Assembly (NCBI GenBank): GCA_946482325.1
Contig: CAMLRA010000061.1
Coordinates: 1 to 21,035, forward strand
Direction of reading: 5' to 3'
DNA length: 21,035 nt
Source of the DNA: an uncultured Chromatiaceae bacterium
GTDB taxonomy: Bacteria; Pseudomonadota; Gammaproteobacteria; Enterobacterales; Alteromonadaceae
Part shown: piece by piece, positions 15,741-21,035 of the stretch
How positions within the stretch are numbered: position 1 is the first letter of the stretch
Layout: each line of letters starts with the position of its first letter
Program-made: the position numbers and the translations under genes
The notes under the pieces: generated by a model
Told to the model about the DNA's origin: nothing
Database searches by the model: none
Seen by the model: the letters and a program-made list of their open reading frames with translations, nothing else

Positions 15741-16205
15741 TTACGAGTCTAGATATGGCCTACCGGCCATCATTTTTTGTGCCAGCTGAATTTCTGCGTC
15801 TTTGTCTTCCAGCTGCAGGTTGGCGAACTGCACATCAAACTGAATTAAATCATCTTCCGGCATATTCAGTGCGATCAGCCGGTCCGGCACATGGCCAACC
15901 TGGCGATAGGCATTGATCGCCACTTGCGCCGCCTGCTCCATCAGCATAAAGAAATAACCCAGCGGGAAATTTTGCAGCTCCGGCGCGTCCAGCTGTGCCC
16001 AGCCGAGTAAATCGCCACTGATGCTTTCGTCGGCATGGTCGGTGAATAACAGTGAAACTGCTGCAAATGGCGGGTTTTCACCAGATTTATAGGCTGCAGC
16101 ATCCGCTTCGCTGAACAACAGTACATAACCAAAGGCCGGACAGCCTTCTGCGTCCATATCGTCAAAGGCAGGGTCATATACTAAAAACAGGCGATTGTCA
16201 GACAT
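15741..16205 (-). CDS. Conserved protein of unknown function, acidic
   Basis: This 154-residue protein (MSDNRLFLVYDPAFDDMDAEGCPAF at the start, in part) has no signal peptide or membrane helix and is acidic, with many D/E. Codon use looks like that of its neighbours. The visible pattern is beta-strand pieces (RLFLVYDP, FGYVLLFSE, AAVSLLFTD) then helices (LGYFFMLMEQAAQVAINAYRQVG), a small alpha/beta domain. I recognise no family. The ATG has only a weak GAG nine bases upstream. It is divergent from glpE and is followed 97 bases later by the DUF2256 gene on the same strand, so they may share a transcript. Confidence 0.65.
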   Translation of the reverse strand: MSDNRLFLVYDPAFDDMDAEGCPAFGYVLLFSEADAAAYKSGENPPFAAVSLLFTDHADESISGDLLGWAQLDAPELQNFPLGYFFMLMEQAAQVAINAYRQVGHVPDRLIALNMPEDDLIQFDVQFANLQLEDKDAEIQLAQKMMAGRPYLDS

Positions 16206-16363
16206 GGCAGGTACTCAAAACACAACAGGCCGCGTATTGTACCTAAGGCTGTCCGGTTGCAGAAGCATAAATTTGCAGCAACAGCGCCTTTCACCTGAAC
16301 TACAGCTGATCTTTTGCCGGGACTGGGCTAACATGCGGCGGGTCTTTGACGGGAGAATCAAGC

Positions 16364-16687
16364 ATGTCCGAATTTAAACATATTTCCACCAGTGACACTT
16401 TTGCCGCTTTAAATGCCGGTGAAGTGGTGATCGCCGATATCCGTGACGACCAAAGCTTTGCCAGCGCTCATATCAACGGCGCTTATCACCTGACCAATGG
16501 CACTTTGCATCAGTTTATGCAGCAAACACCACTGGATCAGCCGGTAGTGGTGGTGTGTTATCACGGTCGTTCCAGTCAGGGCGCGGCGCAATATCTGGCT
16601 GAACAGGGTTTTGACACTGTGTACAGCATGGACGGTGGTTTTGAAAGCTGGCGTCTGGCTTATCCGTTCAGCAGCTCGCAGGAGTAA
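16364..16687 (+). CDS. glpE: Thiosulfate sulfurtransferase GlpE (rhodanese)
   Basis: A 107-residue single-domain rhodanese that transfers sulfane sulfur from thiosulfate to cyanide or thiols via a cysteine persulfide. The active loop CYHGRSSQGAAQYL, with Cys65, falls at the same residue number as E. coli GlpE as I recall it. The N-terminal FKHIS and the IRDDQSFASAHINGA rhodanese stretch also fit. The start ATG at 16364 has GGGAG eight bases upstream; the frame extends six codons further but without support. glpG follows after a five-base gap, the same order as in E. coli (where glpR follows; it is absent here). Cytoplasmic. Confidence 0.95.
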   Translation: MSEFKHISTSDTFAALNAGEVVIADIRDDQSFASAHINGAYHLTNGTLHQFMQQTPLDQPVVVVCYHGRSSQGAAQYLAEQGFDTVYSMDGGFESWRLAYPFSSSQE

Positions 16688-16692
16688 GCGGC

Positions 16693-17526
16693 ATGCAACA
16701 GCTGGCCGTGCTGAATTCTGCCGCCGCCGCGCAGACCTTCGCTGATTATTGCCTGACGCAGGGCTGGTCGGTCAGTGTGGTCGTGCATAGCGCACAACAT
16801 GCGGAAATTTTCTGTGAGGCGGCGGATGAACCGCAAGTTGCCGCAGAGTTGCAACAGTTTTTACAACAACCCGGGCATGACAAATACAGCGCCGCGGCCT
16901 GGCAGCGCAGTCAGCCGGCAGAGAATTCCGGCAGCAGCGGGCTTGGTGCTTTAGGTCAGGGTTTTTTACAACAAACCGGGCCTGTCGTGTGGTTACTGAC
17001 TATTCCGGCGCTGCTGGTGTTTGTATGTTTGCAGATCTGGCCACAACAAGTATTTGATACTCTGCGTTTTTTTAGCGCTGATGCGCCAGAGTTGCTGAGT
17101 TATCGCTGGTGGAGTCCGGTGCTGCTGCACTTTTCTGCCGGGCATCTGATGTTTAATTTACTGGCGTTATGGATTTATGGTGGCCGGCTTGAAGTCTGGT
17201 TGGGCAGCCGGCAGTTATTGCTGTTGGCGCTGATAGCCGGCTTGGTCAGTAACCTGAGCCAGTTCCTGCTGACCGGCCCGAATTTTGGCGGATTATCCGG
17301 TGTGGTTTATGCGATTTTTGGTTTTGTCTGGGTCTACGGTTGGCGGTTTCCACAGCAACCGCTGCAGTTGTCCAAACCAGATCTGGTGCTGGCGCTGGGC
17401 TTTCTGGGTTTAGGCTTTGCTGATTTATTGTGGGTCAACACCGCAAACTGGGCACACCTGAGCGGATTTATCTGCGGCATGGCTCTGGCGACACTGGCCC
17501 GAAGCCCGGTGCGCCAGCCGGATTAG
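16693..17526 (+). CDS. glpG: Rhomboid intramembrane serine protease GlpG
   Basis: This is a 277-residue inner-membrane protease that cleaves transmembrane helices of its substrates. The cytosolic N-terminal domain (about 1-90) precedes six helices. Diagnostic pieces are the L1 loop WWSPVLLHFSAGHLMFNLLALWIYG (in part, with H151 and N155), catalytic Ser202 in GGLSGVVYAIFG and catalytic His255 in WAHLSGF. These numbers are within one residue of E. coli GlpG (Ser201/His254). GGAG lies nine bases before the ATG. It is co-transcribed with glpE and ends nine bases before the convergent FliL-like gene, with no room for a separate terminator. Confidence 0.96.
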   Translation: MQQLAVLNSAAAAQTFADYCLTQGWSVSVVVHSAQHAEIFCEAADEPQVAAELQQFLQQPGHDKYSAAAWQRSQPAENSGSSGLGALGQGFLQQTGPVVWLLTIPALLVFVCLQIWPQQVFDTLRFFSADAPELLSYRWWSPVLLHFSAGHLMFNLLALWIYGGRLEVWLGSRQLLLLALIAGLVSNLSQFLLTGPNFGGLSGVVYAIFGFVWVYGWRFPQQPLQLSKPDLVLALGFLGLGFADLLWVNTANWAHLSGFICGMALATLARSPVRQPD

Positions 17527-17535
17527 TCCGATTGA

Positions 17536-17955
17536 TTACTGGTACAGGTATTTAGTAAATAACACGTCCTGTACCAGCTCTGTCCCTGTCTCTTTTTTCA
17601 TCAGTTCATTGATTTTCTGCAGAATTTTCATCCGCACTTCTTCGCGGCCCTGCAGAGATTTAATCGTCGTGTCCGCTTCTTTACCAAACACACCAACAAT
17701 AGCGTCAAGGATCAACGGTTCATGGTGCTCAATCAAAGGCAGATATTTTTCGTCTTTGATCATCAGCTCCATCGTCACCCGCACGTACCCTAAAGATTTC
17801 TGTCCGTCAGTGACGTAGTTAGTCACAATATCCGGATCAAAACCATGATAAACCACTTTAGGTTTGGCTGGTGCTGCTGGTGCGGGCTCCTGCGCAAAGG
17901 CGACAGGGACTAACAACAAAAGGAAAAGGCCGAGAAGAGTCTTGTTGGCTAACAC
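17536..17955 (-). CDS. FliL-like exported protein
   Basis: This 139-residue protein starts at GTG. The first about 21 residues (KTLLGLFLLLLVPVAFA, then QEPAPAAPAKP) look like a cleavable signal peptide or uncleaved anchor, followed by a proline/alanine linker. Residues about 40-139 match the FliL periplasmic domain: DPDIVTNYV, GYVRVTMELMI, LPLIEHHEPLILDAIVGVF, EEVRMKILQKINELMKKETG and the end VQDVLFTKYLYQ. FliL sits at the flagellar motor and supports the stator; this copy lies away from flagellar genes, so a stomatin-like or paralogous role is possible. It is convergent with glpG and divergent from ubiC. Confidence 0.82.
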   Translation of the reverse strand: MLANKTLLGLFLLLLVPVAFAQEPAPAAPAKPKVVYHGFDPDIVTNYVTDGQKSLGYVRVTMELMIKDEKYLPLIEHHEPLILDAIVGVFGKEADTTIKSLQGREEVRMKILQKINELMKKETGTELVQDVLFTKYLYQ

Positions 17956-18133
17956 TGCTGAGTCCGCTTAATTGGTTTGTTAACAAGTTTACCCGAGAGC
18001 ATGGCAGAACACTATCCTGTGCATGCGGGTGAATGATGAAAAAAATCAGCAGCCTTTGTTGCACCGCCTGGACTATCTATGATCGATTTTTCCGTCGCTG
18101 TCAAAGGCGTTTGTCTGCCCGCGGTCCATGTGG

Positions 18134-18163
18134 GTGAAAACAGCCGGCAGAACTTGGTATGAT
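18134..18163 (+). promoter_or_regulatory. Extended -10 promoter for ubiC-ubiA
   Basis: TATGAT at 18158-18163 is preceded by TGG, giving an extended -10 element (TGnTATGAT), with a weak -35 (GTGAAA, 18134-18139) 18 bases upstream. Transcription would begin near 18170. That is downstream of the GTG at 18166, which therefore cannot be the ubiC start if this promoter is used. Confidence 0.5.
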
Positions 18164-18198
18164 GTGTGCTCGATAAAACCGTGTTATCAGGTGTTGGT

Positions 18199-18726
18199 TT
18201 GAAAGATGTGGATGTAGCGCCCATTTGGCAGGCGGATTGGTCGGCGCAACAGCCCCAGGGTATAGCACCGTTGTGGCTGGATTGGTTGCTGGAACCAGGC
18301 TCGCTGACCGCGCGCCTGCAGGGTACGGGGCATGCTTTTAGTTTGCAGTTGTTGTTACAGCAACACATTGAATTGCCAGAATTTCTGCAACAGCGTTGGC
18401 AAACCCGGCATGGCTTAGTCCGGGAAGTCGCGTTATTGTTGGACCAACAGCCTTGTATCTATGCCCAGAGTTTTTTGCCGGATCATACAGTCGCGGCTTT
18501 GCAACCACTGGCCGATCTCGGCACTATGCCACTGGGTCATTATATTTTTACCCAAGCCGATTTAGAGCGCAGCGCGATTGAACTGGCCTTGTTTGGTGCG
18601 GGACTGCGGCTGCGGTCTGTCGGTATTTTGCCGCAGCTGTGGGGCCGGCGTTCATATTTCACTTTGTCACATCACGAATTATTAGTGCAGGAACTGTATT
18701 TGCCTGCGTTAGCGGAGTTTATCTGA
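18199..18726 (+). CDS. ubiC: Chorismate lyase UbiC
   Basis: This enzyme converts chorismate to 4-hydroxybenzoate and pyruvate, the first committed step of ubiquinone synthesis. From a TTG at 18199, with AGG seven bases upstream, the protein is 175 residues and its DWLL (28-31) aligns within one residue of the E. coli protein. The frame extends to a GTG at 18166, which lies under the promoter. Active-site residues are visible: Arg75 in LVREVALLL, PLGHYIF (111-117), GRRSYF and Glu165 in QELYLPA. It is cytoplasmic. The ubiA ATG follows after two bases, so the pair is coupled and the product passes directly to the next enzyme. Confidence 0.9.
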   Translation: MKDVDVAPIWQADWSAQQPQGIAPLWLDWLLEPGSLTARLQGTGHAFSLQLLLQQHIELPEFLQQRWQTRHGLVREVALLLDQQPCIYAQSFLPDHTVAALQPLADLGTMPLGHYIFTQADLERSAIELALFGAGLRLRSVGILPQLWGRRSYFTLSHHELLVQELYLPALAEFI

Positions 18727-18728
18727 GC

Positions 18729-19589
18729 ATGAACCGGCAACTGACTCTGGCACACTGGCCTGAATACAAACAGCTGATGCGGCTGGATAAACCTATTGGC
18801 ATCTACCTGCTGCTGTGGCCAACCGCCTGGGCTTTGTGGCTGGCGGCCGATGGTTTTCCTGGCTGGGCTATGTTGCTGGTATTTGGTCTGGGTGTGGTGC
18901 TGATGCGCTCCGCCGGTTGTGTGATTAACGACTATGCCGACCGCAATTTTGACGGTGCGGTAGAGCGCACCAAACTCCGGCCGCTGGCAGCGGGGCGGGT
19001 CAGCAGCACAGAAGCGCTACAGCTATTTGGGCTGTTACTGTTGTTGTCAGCCAGCCTGTTATTGTTTCTGAACTGGCAAACTGTACTGCTCAGTGGCGTC
19101 GCTGTGCTACTCGCGGCGATTTACCCACTTATGAAGCGGGTAACAAACTTGCCGCAGGTGGTGCTGGGTGCAGCATTCAGCTGGGGGATGCCAATGAGTT
19201 TTATGGCGATCCAGGGCCAGCTGCCGTTGTTGGTCTGGGTGTTATATGGCGCCAATTTGTTGTGGACTGTGGCCTACGACACCTTTTATGCGATGGTCGA
19301 TCAGGACGACGACGTCAAGATTGGCGTTAAATCCACAGCTCGGTTATTTGGTCGATATGGGTTTTGGATCATCGGGTTGTTACAACTTGGGACGCTGGCG
19401 TTGCTGGAATGGGCCGGCCAGCTGGCTGGCCTGGGTGAAGCCTACAGCTACGCGCTGCTCGCAGTGCTGCTGCTGTTTTTTTATCAGCACCGATTGGCAC
19501 GGCAGGGCCGGGAAGGCTGTTTCCGCGCCTTTTTACACAATCATTATGTCGGCGCTGTGGTTTTTGCCGGTATTGTGTTGGGACAGTGA
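18729..19589 (+). CDS. ubiA: 4-hydroxybenzoate octaprenyltransferase UbiA
   Basis: This is a 286-residue inner-membrane enzyme joining 4-hydroxybenzoate to a polyprenyl diphosphate, the second ubiquinone step. The RLDKPIGIYLLLWPTAWALW start, the first aspartate motif NDYADRNFD (N67, D68, D71, D75) with VERTKLRPLAAGR after it, and the second motif YDTFYAMVDQDDD (D184-D191 region) are diagnostic, and about eight to nine hydrophobic helices are present. The ATG is placed at 18729, two bases after the ubiC stop. The open frame runs further upstream inside ubiC but without support. Length equals that usual for the family (about 285-290). Confidence 0.96.
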   Translation: MNRQLTLAHWPEYKQLMRLDKPIGIYLLLWPTAWALWLAADGFPGWAMLLVFGLGVVLMRSAGCVINDYADRNFDGAVERTKLRPLAAGRVSSTEALQLFGLLLLLSASLLLFLNWQTVLLSGVAVLLAAIYPLMKRVTNLPQVVLGAAFSWGMPMSFMAIQGQLPLLVWVLYGANLLWTVAYDTFYAMVDQDDDVKIGVKSTARLFGRYGFWIIGLLQLGTLALLEWAGQLAGLGEAYSYALLAVLLLFFYQHRLARQGREGCFRAFLHNHYVGAVVFAGIVLGQ

Positions 19590-19711
19590 TGGTGTAGCCA
19601 TTACGCCGTGGTGGTGTTTTTCCGGCAGTTGAACGACTTCGCTGCATGTTGTCATCAACTGATGGTATGGTGATGCGATCCAATTGCCACACAGTCCCGT
19701 AAGGTTTTGTT

Positions 19712-20155
19712 ATGCAACATCACCAAAATGCTGATACCCCTATGCCCGCTTTACATATTCTTGGTTATCTCGGTTTATTGCCGTTTCTGGCTTTAAGCCT
19801 GTTGACCTTTTTCCCGGTGCCGGGCTTTGATGCCTTAGCCATGTTCCAACGTTACAGCGCTATTATTTTAGGTTTTATGGCCGGCGTGTTGTGGCCGGTT
19901 TGGTCGCAGCGGCTGTCGGTCTGGCCTTTAGCAGTGTTCGCTGTCAGTTTACCGGTGCTGACCTTTCTGGCCGGATTTCTGCCACAGGCCGCGACTTTAA
20001 CCGTCGAATTGCTACTGTTTATTGCGCTCAGGCTCGGTGAGCGCTGGTTTGAACTGGACCAACAATATCACCCGGCTTATCTGCAGTTACGCAAACAACT
20101 GACAGCGGTCGTGGTGGCTTGCCACGCCGCTTTGCTGGTGTTTTTGCTGATGTAA
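19712..20155 (+). CDS. DUF3429 membrane protein
   Basis: A 147-residue integral membrane protein with about four to five hydrophobic helices: HILGYLGLLPFLALSLLTFF, YSAIILGFMAGVLWPV, WPLAVFAVSLPVLTFLAGFL, TVELLLFIALRLG and TAVVVACHAALLVFLLM. The stretch FQRYSAIILGFMAGVLWP and the ERWFELDQQYHPAYLQLRKQLT loop are those of the DUF3429 family. No function is known to me. The ATG has AAGG seven bases upstream. It lies 122 bases after ubiA, so may be transcribed with it or separately, and is closed by the bidirectional terminator at 20211-20235. Confidence 0.8.
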   Translation: MQHHQNADTPMPALHILGYLGLLPFLALSLLTFFPVPGFDALAMFQRYSAIILGFMAGVLWPVWSQRLSVWPLAVFAVSLPVLTFLAGFLPQAATLTVELLLFIALRLGERWFELDQQYHPAYLQLRKQLTAVVVACHAALLVFLLM

Positions 20156-20210
20156 GCGCCAAAACTGGGCTGCCGCAAAGTTGGCGTACCGCAGGTCCTG
20201 CAGAAAAAAC

Positions 20211-20235
20211 AAACCCGGCAAATGCCGGGTTTTTT
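20211..20235. terminator. Bidirectional intrinsic terminator
   Basis: A 10-bp GC-rich stem AAACCCGGCA/TGCCGGGTTT (20211-20232) with a two-base spacing forms a very stable short-loop hairpin (the central bases probably open). It is followed on the plus strand by TTTTTT and, on the minus strand, by TTTGTTTTTT. It separates the convergent DUF3429 and amidohydrolase genes. Confidence 0.9.
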
Positions 20236-20255
20236 AATTGCGGTTTTTCAAGTGA

Positions 20256-21035
20256 TCAATGCATATGCCGGTGGCCGGTTCTGGCGCCGCCGCTGGCTGC
20301 TTTGCTGGCAGGTTCAGCGAAATCGCGGATGCTCACTGTGGTTTTGACAAAAGGCTGCACGCCGATACGCTGATAAATCTGCGATGGCACCATGGCTTTG
20401 CCCTGCGTCACCACCAACGCCAGCTGGCGGATGTCGGCGATATTTTTTGTCGGGTCACCGTCGACCAGTAATAAATCGGCATCAAAGCCCGGTTTAATCT
20501 GGCCTTTGCTTTCCGCGACTTTACTGAATTTCGCGCCGTTTAACGTGGCAACCTGCAGCGCCTGCGCCGGGGTTAAACCGGCTTTGACCAGCAGCTCCAG
20601 CTCGCCTTGTAAGGTGAAGCCGGCCAGTTCGTCCGTGCCGGCGACTACCGGAATACCGGCTTTGTACATCATGCCCACAAACTCGACCATTTTGGCATAG
20701 GACTTGGCGTAGCGCTGGGCTGTGGCATCGTCCGGAATATCCAGTTCGGCGCGGGCATAACGGCGCTGTACATCCGGCGGCAGGTTTTTCACGATGGCAC
20801 GCCAGGGTTCGCCGACGCTGCCGTCAACTTTTTTCAGGAAATCAAAAGTCGCCAGGGTCGGGTCGACTGACAGGTTGTTGTCTTTGAGTAATTTAATGAA
20901 ATCCTGCACTTTTTTGCTTTGCAGGTCTAAATCCGCTACTTGTTTCGCCGGCAAATAAAACCGTTCCAGCGTGCGGGTGTCGGTGTCGGGTTTGACCAGG
21001 AAGTTCAGCAGTAACTGATTGATATGCTGAATTTC
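20256..21035 (-). CDS. Amidohydrolase-family protein, C-terminal part
   Basis: The gene runs off the right edge; 259 residues of its C-terminal part are seen and the start lies outside. It belongs to the imidazolonepropionase-like amidohydrolases. The visible metal-binding Asp is in VVAGTDELAG, and the family's C-terminal barrel and composite-sandwich portions follow (GLTPAQALQVATLNGAKF, GQIKPGFDADLLLVDGDP, IADIRQLALVVTQGKAM). No start codon is available; the in-frame TTG at 20954 is internal, since the frame stays open to the edge. The tail is rich in His and Arg (GARTGHRHMH). Substrate is unknown; peptidase or lactonase roles occur in this group. It is convergent with the DUF3429 gene. Confidence 0.85.
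   Translation of the reverse strand, partial: EIQHINQLLLNFLVKPDTDTRTLERFYLPAKQVADLDLQSKKVQDFIKLLKDNNLSVDPTLATFDFLKKVDGSVGEPWRAIVKNLPPDVQRRYARAELDIPDDATAQRYAKSYAKMVEFVGMMYKAGIPVVAGTDELAGFTLQGELELLVKAGLTPAQALQVATLNGAKFSKVAESKGQIKPGFDADLLLVDGDPTKNIADIRQLALVVTQGKAMVPSQIYQRIGVQPFVKTTVSIRDFAEPASKAASGGARTGHRHMH

Noticed and set aside
18033..18137. 34-residue Arg/Cys-rich open frame with two ATGs between the FliL-like gene and ubiC
   Set aside because: A GGGTGA precedes it, but it overlaps the ubiC promoter region, has no recognised motif and could easily be chance.
20954..21035. Right edge considered as an amidohydrolase start at TTG 20954
   Set aside because: The frame stays open to the window end and the sequence before it continues as protein, so the start lies outside the window.

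Overview
The window is ordinary chromosomal DNA of a gammaproteobacterium. Gene content (glpE-glpG, ubiC-ubiA, an RstAB-type two-component pair next to a MipA-family porin and a DUF3019 protein, DUF3334, DUF3429, a periplasmic GH15 glucoamylase beside an SLC45-type sugar permease) and the protein sequences point to the Alteromonadales/Rheinheimera-Alishewanella-Shewanella neighbourhood. That placement is my recognition of families and gene order, not a computed phylogeny. I see no insertion sequence, prophage, CRISPR array, tRNA or rRNA. Coding density is high and most genes lie in short operons.

Layout. 1-163: no gene seen. 164-2219 (-): a conserved protein of unknown function followed by a maltose-O-acetyltransferase-like LbH enzyme. 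2444-3115 (+): DUF3334, a CheX-like protein. 3160-6384 (-): tightly coupled operon mipA-like / DUF3019 / rstA-like / rstB-like, a putative envelope-stress or outer-membrane signalling unit. 6545-6736 (+): a tiny lipoprotein divergent from it. 6902-8886 (+): a LacI-family repressor overlapping rlmF (23S rRNA m6A1618 methyltransferase). 9055-12970 (-): SLC45-type sugar permease plus a lipoprotein glucoamylase (GH15), a maltodextrin-use operon with a structured upstream region of about 450 bp (perfect LacI-type palindrome, long hairpin, intrinsic terminator). 13426-14298 (-): HDOD protein. 14430-15425 (-): secreted TPR protein. 15498-15644 (-): a 48-residue DUF2256 zinc-ribbon protein with a TTG start. 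15741-16205 (-): unknown protein. 16364-17526 (+): glpE-glpG. 17536-17955 (-): FliL-like exported protein. 18199-19589 (+): ubiC-ubiA (first steps of ubiquinone synthesis). 19712-20155 (+): DUF3429 membrane protein. 20256-window end (-): C-terminal part of an amidohydrolase.

How the parts work together. The permease/glucoamylase operon would cleave maltodextrin outside the cytoplasm and import the product, and the LacI-type palindrome upstream suggests repression released by sugar. The LacI gene about 4 kb away is an obvious but unproven candidate regulator. The RstAB-like pair is translationally coupled to the outer-membrane protein that it may control. UbiC makes 4-hydroxybenzoate from chorismate and UbiA prenylates it. 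The most noteworthy items are the permease leader region (possible attenuator or small RNA), the very short DUF2256 gene, and several start-site corrections (TTG or GTG starts). I did not find a clearly new multi-gene system.
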